This document shows positions 45,320 to 56,695 of a stretch of 64,000 nt of DNA, in pieces. A program made the translations under genes and the position numbers. Positions within the stretch are counted from its first letter, which is position 1, and each line of letters begins with the position of its first letter. The DNA comes from Massilia sp. R2A-15 (GTDB lineage Bacteria; Pseudomonadota; Gammaproteobacteria; Burkholderiales; Burkholderiaceae_D). The stretch spans positions 3,782,001 to 3,846,000 of the forward strand of contig NZ_CP131935.1 of the NCBI RefSeq assembly GCF_030704305.1, written 5' to 3'. Under the pieces are notes generated by a model. It searched no databases. It worked only from the letters and a program-made list of their open reading frames with translations, and was not told the origin of the DNA.

Positions 45320-46816
45320 TTATCGCAGGGCAGTTCGGCGTCGCGCCAACAGCCATTCGACAGTCTCGAATGCGCCTTGCGTCAGCAGGGCCAGCACCGC
45401 CGCGGGAATCGCGCCGGCCAGCAGCATGTCGTTGTCGTTAAGCGCCAGGCCGATCGTGATCCGCTCGCCGTAACCACCCGCGCCGATGAAGGCGGCGATC
45501 GTAGCCGTGCCCACGCTCATCACCGCCGCCGTCTTCACGCCCGCCAAAATCACGGGCAGCGCCAGCGGCAAGTCCACGTTCACCAGGCGATCGCGCCGCT
45601 CCATCCCCAGCGCCAGCGCGGCCATCCGCAAACCGGGCGGCACCTGCAGCAAACCGGTGCAGGTGTTGCGCACGATCGGCAACAGCGCATACACGAACAG
45701 CGCCACCAGCGCCGGCACCGTGCCGATCATCCCGAGCAAAGGGATCAGCATCGCCAGCAGCGCCAGCGACGGCACCGTCTGCAGCACGCCGGTGAACGCC
45801 AGCACCGGCTGGCGCAGGCGCGGAACGAAAGCGGCCAGCACGCCGAGCGGGATGCCGCCCAGGCAGGCCAGCGTCACCGACAACAGCACCAGCGTGATGT
45901 GCTCGCGCGTGAGCTTCCACAGGTTCGCGTCGAACATCCTGGCCATCAGCGCGCTGCGCGGTCCTGTCTTGGCCTGTCCGCCCGCCAGCCAGTTCGACGC
46001 GACCTTCGCGAAACTCTGGCCCTCCAGTTCCACCGCGGCGTTCATGGCGATCATGTTGGCGGGCGAGATGCGCCCTTCCAGCTGTTCGATCGCGCGCCAC
46101 GCCTCCGGAAATCGCTTCGGCGCGTCGAGCCGGTACAGCAGCACGGCGTCGTAACGCGGAAAGTAGTGCAGGTCGTCGTCCAGCACGCGCAGCCCGTACT
46201 GGCGAATTTTCGCGTCGGTCGAGTAGATGTCGATCACGTCCACCTGGCGCTGCGCCAGCGCTTCGTACGCAATGCCGTGATCGAGCCCGCGCGGCTGCTG
46301 CGGCAAGCCATACCGCGTGGCCAGCCCCGGCCAGCCATCGGCGCGCCCGATGAATTCGTGCGACAGCCCCAGCTTCAGTTCGGGATGCTGCGCCAGCGAA
46401 GACAGAGCGGCCAACTTGCTGTCCCCGCGCACGGCCAGCGCGTAGGTGTTGTTGAAGCCGAGTGGCACGCCAACTCCAAGCCCCATCTTCGCGAGCGCCG
46501 CGCGAATCTGCGCAAGCGACGTCGGCTTGTCGTTCTTGAGGATCTCGAGGTCGATGGTGCCGAGATATTCGGGATAGACGTCGATGCTGCCGCCCTGCAG
46601 CGCGGCGAGGACGATGGCGGTGTTGCCCAGGCCCTGGCGGTGTTCAGCCTTGCCGTGCGCGGCAGCGGTCTGCGTCAGCACTTCGCCGAGAATGTACGAT
46701 TCGGTGAAGCGCTTCGAGCCGACGCGAAGCGCACCCTCGCCGGCAGAGGCGCTGGCGCAGGCCGCAATCATCAGAACCGCTAGCCAGCGGCGGACCGCGT
46801 CAAGTCTGGTGCGCAC
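45320..46816 (-). CDS. OpuC-like binding-protein/permease fusion in the hut operon
   Basis: A 498-residue protein. The signal peptide (about 1-25) precedes an OpuAC/ProX-type substrate-binding domain (about 28-285: LRVGSKRFTESYILGEVL, GSIDVYPEYLGTI) fused to a C-terminal OpuBB/OpuCB permease domain (about 295-495, with QTVPSLALLAML and GVKTAAVMSVGTATIAAFIGAGGYGERI). The start is GTG at 46816 with GGAG 5 bases upstream, 18 bp after the hutI stop. No ATPase is linked. The ligand may be a quaternary amine or, by its operon, histidine or urocanate; untested. Confidence 0.85.
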   Translation of the reverse strand: MRTRLDAVRRWLAVLMIAACASASAGEGALRVGSKRFTESYILGEVLTQTAAAHGKAEHRQGLGNTAIVLAALQGGSIDVYPEYLGTIDLEILKNDKPTSLAQIRAALAKMGLGVGVPLGFNNTYALAVRGDSKLAALSSLAQHPELKLGLSHEFIGRADGWPGLATRYGLPQQPRGLDHGIAYEALAQRQVDVIDIYSTDAKIRQYGLRVLDDDLHYFPRYDAVLLYRLDAPKRFPEAWRAIEQLEGRISPANMIAMNAAVELEGQSFAKVASNWLAGGQAKTGPRSALMARMFDANLWKLTREHITLVLLSVTLACLGGIPLGVLAAFVPRLRQPVLAFTGVLQTVPSLALLAMLIPLLGMIGTVPALVALFVYALLPIVRNTCTGLLQVPPGLRMAALALGMERRDRLVNVDLPLALPVILAGVKTAAVMSVGTATIAAFIGAGGYGERITIGLALNDNDMLLAGAIPAAVLALLTQGAFETVEWLLARRRTALR

Positions 46817-46834
46817 GCACTCTCCAGGGTGTTG

Positions 46835-48061
46835 TCAATCGCGCCAGCTTACCACCGGCGCGCGCAACACGCCCGCATTGACGACGCCGCGGCAGGGATT
46901 GAAGCCCATCGCATACGACAGGTCGGCCGGACGCGCGATGTCCCACAGCGCGAAGTCGGCGCGCTTGCCCACTTCAATGGTGCCGATGTCGGCCTGGCGG
47001 CCCAGCGCGCGCGCCGCGTTGACCGTGCAGCCGGCCAGCGCTTCTTGCGGTGTCAGGCGCCACAGGGTGCAGGCCATGTTCATCGCGAGCAGGATCGATG
47101 TCAGCGGCGAGGTCCCGGGATTGCAGTCCGTCGCCACCGCCATCGGCACGCCGGCCGCGCGCAGCTGCGCCACCGGCGGCGGCGTGGTGTCGCGCAGGAA
47201 GTAGTAGGCGCCGGGCAGCAGGACCGCCACGGTGCCGGCCGCCGCCATCGCCGCCACGCCCTCTTCGCTCAGGTGTTCCAGATGGTCGGCCGACAGGCCG
47301 CCGAAGCGCGCCACCAGCTGCGCGCCGCGCTGGTCCGACAGCTGCTCGGCGTGCAGCTTGACCGGCAGGCCGAGCTTGCGCGCGGCCTCGAACACGCGCT
47401 CGGTCTGGGCGTTGGAGAAGCCGATGCGCTCGCAGAAGGCGTCGACCGCGTCCACCAGCCCCTGCGCCGCCAGTTGCGGCAGCATCTGCTCGCACACCGC
47501 GTCGATGTAGTCGTCCGCCCGCCCGACATACTCCGGCGGCAGCGCGTGGGCGCCGAGGAAGGTCGTCGCGACATCGACCGGCACCACACCGCCGATGCGC
47601 CGCGCGGCGCGCAGCATCTTCGCTTCCGTGTCGAGGTCGAGCCCATAGCCGGATTTGACTTCGATTGTGGTGACGCCTTCGGCCAGCAGGCTGGCCACGC
47701 GCGGCAGGCTTTGATCGATCAGCTCCTGCTCCGACGCGGCGCGGGTGGCGCGCACGGTGGACATGATGCCGCCGCCGGCGCGCGCGATGTCCTCGTAGCT
47801 GGCCCCGTTCAGGCGCGCCTCGAATTCGCCGCTGCGGTTGCCGGCATGGACGATGTGCGTGTGGCAGTCGATCAGGCCGGGCGTGAGCCAGCAGCCGCCG
47901 CCGTCGACGATGGTCGCGCCCTCCATGGGCGCCTGTGCGCGCGGGCCGACCCACACGATGCGGCCCTCTTCGACGCGCACCGCGCCGTCGCGCAGCTCGC
48001 CGTAGCCGTCGGCCATCGTGGCCAGGTGCAGGTTAGTGAAGACGGTGGCGCCCGCCGTCAT
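46835..48061 (-). CDS. hutI: Imidazolonepropionase
   Basis: A 408-residue amidohydrolase that opens the imidazolone ring to N-formimino-L-glutamate. The metal site begins [12 protein letters not shown], the HAEQLSDQ motif follows near 250, and the catalytic aspartate is in [12 protein letters not shown]. Length fits HutI. Overlaps hutD start by 4 bases (ATGA). It is followed after 18 bp by the OpuC-like gene. Confidence 0.97.
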   Translation of the reverse strand: MTAGATVFTNLHLATMADGYGELRDGAVRVEEGRIVWVGPRAQAPMEGATIVDGGGCWLTPGLIDCHTHIVHAGNRSGEFEARLNGASYEDIARAGGGIMSTVRATRAASEQELIDQSLPRVASLLAEGVTTIEVKSGYGLDLDTEAKMLRAARRIGGVVPVDVATTFLGAHALPPEYVGRADDYIDAVCEQMLPQLAAQGLVDAVDAFCERIGFSNAQTERVFEAARKLGLPVKLHAEQLSDQRGAQLVARFGGLSADHLEHLSEEGVAAMAAAGTVAVLLPGAYYFLRDTTPPPVAQLRAAGVPMAVATDCNPGTSPLTSILLAMNMACTLWRLTPQEALAGCTVNAARALGRQADIGTIEVGKRADFALWDIARPADLSYAMGFNPCRGVVNAGVLRAPVVSWRD

Positions 48062-48648
48062 GGCTTGCCGGATCCGAGGAAGATGTCGACGATGAAGATG
48101 GTGGCCTCGGTCGCTTCGAGCGTCCAGACGGTTTCGGTGTCGAATACGATGGCGTCGAAGCGCACCAGGCCAATGCGCTCGTCGTCGCTGCTGACCGACA
48201 GGCTCTCGCCTTCAGCCAGGAAGAGTACCGTGCGGTCGCCCCGCGGCGCGAACACCGAGCGGCCCTCAAGGCGCCGGCGTCCGAATTTGTGATGGCAGCT
48301 TGCTCGCCGTGTCATCACATTGAAGTCGATGGTCGGTCCGCCGTTCAGGGTCGCCTGCACCGCGGCCTCGCCGGCGAACTCGATCACCGTGTCCTCGTCG
48401 CCCAGCACGAAGCGGCGGCACTCGTCGATGTCGAGCAGCAGGCCGGGTCCTTCGACCAGCGCAAGCGTGCGATCAATGCCGGGAAACAGCGAGAACGGGC
48501 CGTCCTGCGACACCGTCGCAAGGCTGATGCGCCAGTCGAAATCGTGGAACTGCGATTCCGGCGGTTCGACCGTGATCTCGGTCGTGCTGCCGCCGCCGTT
48601 CTTCCACGGCACCGGCGCAAGGCTGGCAAACGGAATGAGCATGGTCAT
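48058..48648 (-). CDS. hutD: HutD family protein
   Basis: A 196-residue HutD, a cupin-like protein of the histidine operon with a probable role in limiting hut expression at high histidine flux (shown in Pseudomonas fluorescens). The conserved [14 protein letters not shown] motif near the N-terminus and [14 protein letters not shown] are visible. Translation is coupled to hutF upstream and hutI downstream by 4-base overlaps. Confidence 0.95.
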   Translation of the reverse strand: MTMLIPFASLAPVPWKNGGGSTTEITVEPPESQFHDFDWRISLATVSQDGPFSLFPGIDRTLALVEGPGLLLDIDECRRFVLGDEDTVIEFAGEAAVQATLNGGPTIDFNVMTRRASCHHKFGRRRLEGRSVFAPRGDRTVLFLAEGESLSVSSDDERIGLVRFDAIVFDTETVWTLEATEATIFIVDIFLGSGKP

Positions 48649-50027
48649 GAGCGGAACTCCCGCAGTTCGGCAAGGGCCTGTTTATAGCGCCGCGCGATGG
48701 CGTCCTGGTCGACGTGCCGCCCGCCCTGCACTACCCAGCGTCCGCCCGCCAGCACATCGCGCACCAGGTTGTCGTTCCCGGCGAAGATGAAGGCGCCCAT
48801 CACATCGTCGCTTGCCGCGCCGTCCAGATTCGGATGCTCGCTGTCGAGCACCAGCAGGTCGGCGCGCAGCCCAGCCGCCAGCGCGCCTACCGGCCGGCCG
48901 CTGGCCTGCGCGCCGCCCTGCAAGGCGCCCTGCCAGAGGAATTCGGCGACCCGGCGTTGCGTGTGCGAGACCGCGACGTTGCGCCGCTGGTGCTGCAGGC
49001 GCTGGCCGTACTCCAGCCAGCGCAGCTCTTCGACCGGGCTTTGCGACACGTGACTGTCGCTGCCGATGCCGAATCGTCCGCCCGCGTGGATGAACTGCTC
49101 CAGCGGGAAGATGCCGTCGCCCAGGTTCGCTTCAGTGGTCGGACACAGGCCGGCGACGGCGCCGCTGTCGGCGATGCGGTCGACTTCATCGGCGTCGATA
49201 TGGGTGGCGTGCACCAGGCACCAGCGCGCGTCGAGCGCGATGTGCTCGGACAGGTAGCGAAGCGGGCGCATGCCGGAAAATTCGAGGCAGCCGAGCACTT
49301 CGGCCTGCTGTTCGGCGATGTGGATATGGAGCGGGCGGCCGGCCGGCAGCGCCTGCGTCAGTTCGAGGATCTGGCTGACCGAGGCCGCCCGCAGCGAATG
49401 GGGCGCCGCGCCCACTTCGAACTGGCCGCCGCGCAGCGGTTCGAGCGCTTCGACGATGCGCAGCACCTGGTCGGGATCGGTGCGAAAGCGCTGCTGGTCG
49501 CTGCCCAGCGCCAGTTCGCCGAAGCCTGCGTAACTGTACAGCACCGGCAGCATGGTCAGGCCGATGCCGGCCGCCCGCGACGCCGCCGCAACGCGTTCGG
49601 CCGTTTCCGCCGGCCGCGCATAGAGCGAGCCGTCCGGCGCACGCTGCACGTAATGAAACTCGCACACCGACGTGTAGCCGTGCCGCAGGCATTCGGAAAA
49701 CAGCTGCGCCGCGATCGCTTCGATCTGCTCCGGCGTGATGTTGCGCGCGAAGCGGTACATCAGTTCGCGCCAGGTCCAGAAGCTGTCCGGATTGTCGCCG
49801 GCGGTTTCGGTCAGCCCGCCCAACGCGCGCTGGAAGGCGTGCGAATGCAGGTTCACCATGCCGGGCAAGACCAGCTCCACGGTCCGCGGGGTCTGGTCCT
49901 GCGGACCTGACCCCGACGACCCGGGCGTCACTGCGGTCAGCACGCCGGCGTCGTCCCATTCGATCAGGACGTCAGCCGCCCATCCCTGGGGCAGCAGCGC
50001 CCGGCGGGCGAACAGCCAGCCGCTCAT
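48645..50027 (-). CDS. hutF: Formimidoylglutamate deiminase HutF
   Basis: A 460-residue amidohydrolase-superfamily deiminase that turns N-formimino-glutamate into N-formylglutamate. The metal motif is NLHSHAFQRAL; the later motifs (HIHIAEQQAEV, GIGSDSHVSQSP) are the family's. The start at 50027 overlaps the hutG stop (ATGA) and is preferred to an in-frame TTG at 50039. An extra palindromic insert (SGSGPQDQTPR) occupies residues about 38-48, in a loop just before the metal-binding strand. Confidence 0.96.
   Translation of the reverse strand: MSGWLFARRALLPQGWAADVLIEWDDAGVLTAVTPGSSGSGPQDQTPRTVELVLPGMVNLHSHAFQRALGGLTETAGDNPDSFWTWRELMYRFARNITPEQIEAIAAQLFSECLRHGYTSVCEFHYVQRAPDGSLYARPAETAERVAAASRAAGIGLTMLPVLYSYAGFGELALGSDQQRFRTDPDQVLRIVEALEPLRGGQFEVGAAPHSLRAASVSQILELTQALPAGRPLHIHIAEQQAEVLGCLEFSGMRPLRYLSEHIALDARWCLVHATHIDADEVDRIADSGAVAGLCPTTEANLGDGIFPLEQFIHAGGRFGIGSDSHVSQSPVEELRWLEYGQRLQHQRRNVAVSHTQRRVAEFLWQGALQGGAQASGRPVGALAAGLRADLLVLDSEHPNLDGAASDDVMGAFIFAGNDNLVRDVLAGGRWVVQGGRHVDQDAIARRYKQALAELREFRS
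49888..49914. repeat. Family A palindrome inserted in frame in hutF
   Basis: A 27-base copy (stem GGGGTCTGGTCC / GGACCTGACCCC) inside hutF. Because 27 is divisible by three and no stop appears in the reading phase, it adds about nine residues (SGSGPQDQTPR including edges). The insert lies between the N-terminal beta strands and the metal-binding motif, a tolerant loop. Confidence 0.9.
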
Positions 50028-50806
50028 GGCCGCACCCAATCGGCAGCGGCCGCGATCATGTCGCGCAGCGCGGGCTGCACTTCGCTGGCGAGATCGCGCC
50101 GGTACGCGAACGGCGCGCTCTCATCCATGTACAGGCACTGGCACATCTCGAGCTGGATAGCATGGATGTTCGATGCGGGCTGGCCGTAATTGCGCGTGAT
50201 ATAGCCGCCCTTGAAGCGGCCATTGACGGCGACGCTGAACCTCTTGGGTACCTGCGCGATGACGGCTTCGGTCAGCGCGGGAGCGCACGAGGCGCCGCTG
50301 GCCGTGCCGAAGTTCAGGTCAGGCAGCCGGCCTTCGAAAAAGCGCGGCACCCTCGATGCGATCGAATGGGCGTCCCACAGCACCACCCTGCCGTGCAGCG
50401 CCAGCAGGCGATCGAGTTCGGCGCGCAGCTGCCGATGGTAGGGCCGCCAGTAGGATTCGAGCCGGCGCGCGATTTCAGTTTCGGACGGCGCGCGTCCCGG
50501 CAGGTACAGGCGCTCGCGGCCGAAGGTATCGACCGGGCACAGGCCGGTGGTGTCCATGCCGGGATACAGGTTGGTGTCTTCCGGCGGGCGGTTCAGGTCG
50601 ATGACGTAGCGCGACCAGCGCGCGGCAATGGTCGAGGCGCCCATCTCGCCGAGGAAGCCGTACAGCTCCGGCAGGTGCCAGTCGGTGTCGGCCCGCTCCA
50701 GCGCGCAGGGCGCGAGCTGCGCTGCGATGTCGTCCGGGATATCGGCGCCGGCGTGCGGCATCGACACGAGGATCGGAAGACTGCCGGCCTTGAACTCGAA
50801 ATCCAT
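50024..50806 (-). CDS. hutG: N-formylglutamate deformylase HutG
   Basis: A 260-residue FGase-type amidohydrolase that releases formate from N-formylglutamate to make glutamate. The N-terminal ILVSMPHAGADIPDD and the internal DLNRPPEDTNLYPG and LWDAHSIASRVPRFF motifs match. It is the FGase branch (HutG of the formyl route, found with hutF), not the formiminoglutamase of other hut systems. The stop overlaps hutF. Confidence 0.97.
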   Translation of the reverse strand: MDFEFKAGSLPILVSMPHAGADIPDDIAAQLAPCALERADTDWHLPELYGFLGEMGASTIAARWSRYVIDLNRPPEDTNLYPGMDTTGLCPVDTFGRERLYLPGRAPSETEIARRLESYWRPYHRQLRAELDRLLALHGRVVLWDAHSIASRVPRFFEGRLPDLNFGTASGASCAPALTEAVIAQVPKRFSVAVNGRFKGGYITRNYGQPASNIHAIQLEMCQCLYMDESAPFAYRRDLASEVQPALRDMIAAAADWVRP

Positions 50807-50819
50807 CGCCTCTCCTTCC

Positions 50820-52354
50820 TTATTGGTGAAGCGCCGTGAACAGCTCCTTGCACGACGCGCTCAGCGTCCCCTTGATCACCATCTGCTTGGCCGCTTCGAT
50901 GTCGGGCGCGAAGAAGCGGTCGGCCTCGAAGAACGGCACCTGGCGGCGCAGCTGCTCATGCACGTGCTCGAGGTGGCCGGAACTGGCCAGCGGGCGGTGG
51001 AAGTCGATGCCCTGCGCCGCGGCCAGCAGTTCAATGCCGATGATGACAGCTGTATTGTGCGCCATATCGTCAAGCCGGCGCGCCGCGAAGGTGGCCATGC
51101 TGACGTGGTCTTCCTGGTTGGCCGAGGTCGGCAGGCTGTCGACGCTGGCCGGATGCGCCAGCGACTTGTTCTCCGACGCCAGCGCTGCCGCGGTGACGTG
51201 GGCGATCATGAAGCCGGAATTGACGCCCGGCTCGCGCACCAGGAACGGCGGCAGGCCGGACAAGGTGGCGTCGATCAGCAGCGCGATGCGGCGCTCGGCC
51301 AGGCCGCCGATTTCGGCGATCGCCAGCGCCAGCGTGTCGGCCGCGAAGGCGACCGGCTCGGCGTGGAAGTTCCCGCCCGAGATGATCTCGCCGCCGAAGA
51401 TCAGCGGATTGTCGGTCACGGCGTTCGCTTCGATCAGCAGGGTGCGGCCGGCGTTGCCGATGATGTCCATGACGGCGCCCATCACCTGCGGCTGGCAGCG
51501 CAGGCTGTACGGGTCCTGCACACGCTCGTCGCCGACCAGGTGCGAGGCGCGGATTGCGCTGCCGGCCACCAGCTCGCGATAGATCCTGGCGGTGGCGATC
51601 TGGCCGGGCTGGCCGCGCACCTCGTGCACGCGCGCGTCGAACGGCGCGTCGCTGCCCTTGGCGGCATCCAGCGACAGGGCGCCGGCGACGATCGCCGCCT
51701 CCAGCAGGCGCTCGGCCATGAACAGGCCGTGCAGCGCCAGCGCGGTCGATACCTGGGTGCCGTTGATCAGCGCCAGGCCCTCTTTCGCCGCCAGCACGAC
51801 CGGCGCGATGCCGGCCCCGGACAGCGCTTCGGCCGCGTCGGCCAGTTCGCCGTTGACGCGCACCTGGCCGACGCCGAGCATCGCCAGCGTCATGTGCGCC
51901 AGCGGCGCCAGGTCACCCGACGCGCCGACCGAGCCCTTGGCCGGAATCGCCGGCATGATGCCCGCGTTGTACAGCGCGACCAGCGTTTCGACGATCACCG
52001 GGCGCACGCCGGAGAAGCCGCGCGCCAGGCTGCCGATCTTCATCAGCATGACCAGGCGCACGACGGCGTCCGACAGCAGTTCGCCGGTGCCCACCGAATG
52101 CGACAGGATCAGGTTGCGCTGCAGCTGTTCGAGCTGGTCGTCGGGAATGCGCGACTTGGCCAGGATGCCGAAGCCGGTGTTGATGCCGTAGGCCGCGTCG
52201 CCCTTCGCGACGATCGCGCGCACGGATGCGGCGGAGGCTTCGATGGCCGGCCAGGCGCTGTCCGCCAGCTTGATCGGCGCCGGACGCTCCCACACGTTGC
52301 GCAAATCGGTCAGCGTCATCGCGCCGGGAGTCAGGGTCCACATAGAATTCGTCA

Positions 52355-52358
<4 letters not shown>
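50820..52358 (-). CDS. hutH: Histidine ammonia-lyase
   Basis: A 512-residue lyase that makes urocanate from histidine. The MIO prosthetic group forms from A146-S147-G148 in [13 protein letters not shown], and [16 protein letters not shown] near the C-terminal third is another fingerprint. The start at 52358 overlaps the hutU stop (ATGA). A second ATG follows immediately. Confidence 0.97.
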
Positions 52359-54055
<1,697 letters not shown>

Positions 54056-54087
54056 GACAGCTCCTGGGGTGGGTGAAGTTAGCTGAA

Positions 54088-54116
54088 AGTCTAGGTTGTC
54101 TATACAAGCCAGTCAA
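54088..54116 (-). promoter_or_regulatory. hut promoter with HutC operator in its spacer
   Basis: On the minus strand TTGACT (54116-54111) and TAGACT (54093-54088) are separated by exactly 17 bases, a good sigma-70 promoter. The spacer contains TTGTATAGACAA (54107-54096), a near-perfect inverted repeat resembling the HutC operator core (TGTA-N2-TACA type) described in Klebsiella and Pseudomonas. HutC bound here would block RNA polymerase. The expected transcript start lies about 30 bases before the hutU start codon. Confidence 0.85.
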
Positions 54117-54147
54117 CCTTTTTCGGCGCCTCCACCCCGCTTACCTA

Positions 54148-55806
54148 TCACTTCTTCGGGTAAACCTGGCGCCCGGCGACCCAGGTTTGCAGCACCACCG
54201 TCTTGCGGATGTCGGACGCCGGGATGGTGAACAGGTCGCGGTCGACGACGATGAAATCGGCCCACTTGCCCGCTTCCAGCGAGCCGACCACGTTTTCCTG
54301 GTGGGCGGCGTAGGCCGCGTCGAGCGTGAAGCAGCGGAACGCCTCGCGCACGTTCATCGCCTGGTCGGCGTGCCAGCCGGCGGCCGGCTGGTTCTTCGCA
54401 TCCTGGCGGGTGACGGCGGCGTGGATGCCGTAGAACGGATTGGGCGCCTCGACCGGGAAGTCGGAACCGCAGGCGATGTGCGAGCCCTGCTTGAGGAAGG
54501 TGCGCCAGGCGTAGGCGCCCTTGATCCGCTCGGCGCCGACGCGCTGTTCGGCCATGTTCATGTCGGACGTCGCGTGGGTCGGCTGCATCGACGGGATGAT
54601 GCCGATGTCGCGGAAGCGCGGGATGTCGGCAAGCGCCACCACTTGCGCGTGCTCGATGCGGTGGCGCAGGCCGGACGTCGCGGTCTTCGGCACCAGCTGC
54701 TCGAAGCCCTCCAGCACCTGATGGTTGCCCGCGTCGCCGATGGCGTGAACGTTGACCTGGTAGCCCTTCTTCATCGCCTTCTGCATCATCGCGCGCAGGT
54801 CGGCGTCGGTGTGGAACAGCAGGCCGTGCGAGGTTTTCTCGTCGCTGTACGGCTCCAGCATCGCCGCGCCGCGGCTGCCCAGCGCGCCGTCGGAATACAG
54901 TTTCACCGCGCGCAGCGCGTACATGTCGTCGGCGTAGCTTTTCAGCGGACCTTTTTTGGAGAGCTGGTCGAAATCGCGCTCGGTGCCGCCGATCATGGCG
55001 TAGATGCGGGCCGTGAGCTTGCCGTGGTCGGCGTAGTCGCGGAACAGCGCGTCGTTGCCGACTTCGATGCCGGCGTCGTGCACGCTGGTCAGGCCGACCC
55101 GCGCGATCTCCGCCAGCGAACGGTCGAGCGCAATGCGCGCTTCCGCCTCGCCCTGCTTCGGCAGCACTTTCTCGACCAGGTCCTTGGCCGCGTCGACCAG
55201 GACGCCGGTGGCGTTGCCGCTGGCGTCGCGCATGATCTTGCCGCCGGCGGGGTCCGGCGTCGATTTGGTGATGCCGGCCAGTTGCAGCGCGCGGCTGTTG
55301 GCCCAGCCGGCGTGGCCGTCGACGCGCGCGAGCCACATCGGGCGGTCGGCCACGGCGCCATCGAGCTCCGCCGCAGTCGGGAATCGTCCCAGCTTCCAGA
55401 TCTCCTGGTTCCAGCCGCGCCCGCGCAGCCATGCCTGGCTCGGATTGGCCCTGGCGTAGGCGGCCGCCGCCTTCAGCGCGTCCGCGAGCGAAGTCGTGCC
55501 CGAGAGGTCGAGCTGGGTCAGCATGTCGCCCAGACTGAACACGTGGCCATGGGCGTCGATCAGGCCCGGCAGCACGGTCTTGCCCTGCATGTCGATGTGG
55601 CGTGCTTTGGGCGCCTTGGCCGCCACTTCCGGCGCGCCGCCGAGGGCGATGATCTTGCCCTTGTCGTCGAAGGCGAGCGAGACGAAGTGCACCAGTTCTC
55701 CCTTGCTGTTAAGTGTGTAGCCGTTGGCGCGGTCGATGACGGTATCGGCGTGGGCGGCGGACAAGGCGCCGAGGGAAGCGAGGGCGAACAGCGTGGACAG
55801 GCGCAT
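54148..55806 (-). CDS. YtcJ-like exported amidohydrolase
   Basis: A 552-residue amidohydrolase of the YtcJ/AepA type. A Sec signal peptide (1-20, ending AHA) directs it to the periplasm. The metal site is PGLIDAHGHVFS, then RIEHAQVV, and the terminal DFPVEAPNPFYG. Substrates of this group are mostly unknown (amides or N-acyl compounds). Its stop is 93 bp upstream of hutU, so the hut promoter is separate from it. Confidence 0.88.
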   Translation of the reverse strand: MRLSTLFALASLGALSAAHADTVIDRANGYTLNSKGELVHFVSLAFDDKGKIIALGGAPEVAAKAPKARHIDMQGKTVLPGLIDAHGHVFSLGDMLTQLDLSGTTSLADALKAAAAYARANPSQAWLRGRGWNQEIWKLGRFPTAAELDGAVADRPMWLARVDGHAGWANSRALQLAGITKSTPDPAGGKIMRDASGNATGVLVDAAKDLVEKVLPKQGEAEARIALDRSLAEIARVGLTSVHDAGIEVGNDALFRDYADHGKLTARIYAMIGGTERDFDQLSKKGPLKSYADDMYALRAVKLYSDGALGSRGAAMLEPYSDEKTSHGLLFHTDADLRAMMQKAMKKGYQVNVHAIGDAGNHQVLEGFEQLVPKTATSGLRHRIEHAQVVALADIPRFRDIGIIPSMQPTHATSDMNMAEQRVGAERIKGAYAWRTFLKQGSHIACGSDFPVEAPNPFYGIHAAVTRQDAKNQPAAGWHADQAMNVREAFRCFTLDAAYAAHQENVVGSLEAGKWADFIVVDRDLFTIPASDIRKTVVLQTWVAGRQVYPKK

Positions 55807-55865
55807 CTACAAATCTCCGGAAGAATTTTATCTCGTGAGTGTAGCTGAACCCGGGCCTGAGCCGC

Positions 55866-55999
55866 GGGGTCAGACCCTTTAAACAATGGGGTCAGACCTG
55901 TTTAAAAGTCGGGCAGAAATATAAAAAGCCTTATAAAAAGCGGGTCCGCCCCCAATTTGCTCGGCAGCAAACCTGGGTCTGACCCGCGGGGTCAGACCC
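55866..55999. repeat. Cluster of diverged family A palindromes
   Basis: GGGGTCAGACC cores recur at 55866 and 55888, and a full GGGTCTGACCC-GC-GGGGTCAGACCC hairpin lies at 55975-55999. A longer stem, GCGGGTC (55940-55946) with GACCCGC (55981-55987), can enclose an AATTTGC/GCAAA inner stem. The cluster separates the amidohydrolase start from the 2OG-oxygenase stop. Confidence 0.8.
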
Positions 56000-56008
56000 G
56001 TTGCCAGC

Positions 56009-56695
56009 CTACGTCGCGTCGTGGAAGATGATGCCGAGGGTGTGGCGCAGACCGGAGCGCAGCCGGCTCACGCCATGCCGCATCGCGACGCGGTACGGTC
56101 CGCGCGCACCGTTCACCGGCCGCAGGTTGACCGGGAAGATCACGGCGTCGCCCTGCTGCAGCGGCACCGCTTCGACGCGCGACTGCATCCGCGGCCGCTG
56201 CTCGGTCAGCACGAATTCGCCGCCGCTGAAGTCTTCGCCGGGCCGCGACAGCAGCACCGCCACCTGCAGCGGGAACACGTGCTCTCCATACAGGTCCTGG
56301 TGCAGGCAGTTGTAGTCGCCCTCGCGGTACTGCAGCAGCAGCGGCGTTGGGCGCAGCTGGCCGGCCGCATGACAGCGCACGATGAATTCGTCATGCTGCG
56401 CAGGGAACCGCGTTTCGATGTCGAGCGCCTGGTGCCAGCGGTTGGCGATGACGGCAAGCGGCGGATACAGCTCGCGCCGCAGCTGCGCCAGCCCGTCCGG
56501 CAGCGGATATGCAAAATATCGATACTCGCCGCGCCCGAAACCGTGGCGCTCCATCACCACCCGGCTGCGAAACAGGTCCGGCGATGCATAGCTCGCCGCG
56601 TAGGCAGCGCATTGCGCGGGCGTCAGCAATCCCGGCGCCACCGCGCATCCGTGTTCATCGAGTTCCGCGGCGATGCGCTCCCAGTCGAGCCTCAC
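56009..56695 (-). CDS. 2OG-Fe(II) oxygenase coupled to Ada
   Basis: A 228-residue dioxygenase (PF09859-type 'Oxygenase-NA'). The facial triad is H132 and D134 in CLHQD with H207, followed 10 residues later by R217, the 2-oxoglutarate-binding position. The start is a GTG at 56695 overlapping the ada stop (GTGA). The family is often found beside Ada and is thought to act on nucleic-acid bases, as AlkB does, but direct proof is limited; a repair role here is inferred from coupling. Confidence 0.85.
   Translation of the reverse strand: MRLDWERIAAELDEHGCAVAPGLLTPAQCAAYAASYASPDLFRSRVVMERHGFGRGEYRYFAYPLPDGLAQLRRELYPPLAVIANRWHQALDIETRFPAQHDEFIVRCHAAGQLRPTPLLLQYREGDYNCLHQDLYGEHVFPLQVAVLLSRPGEDFSGGEFVLTEQRPRMQSRVEAVPLQQGDAVIFPVNLRPVNGARGPYRVAMRHGVSRLRSGLRHTLGIIFHDAT

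Noticed and set aside
54073..55848. A 591-codon plus-strand frame opposite the amidohydrolase
   Set aside because: Antisense shadow of a well-supported enzyme; no domains.
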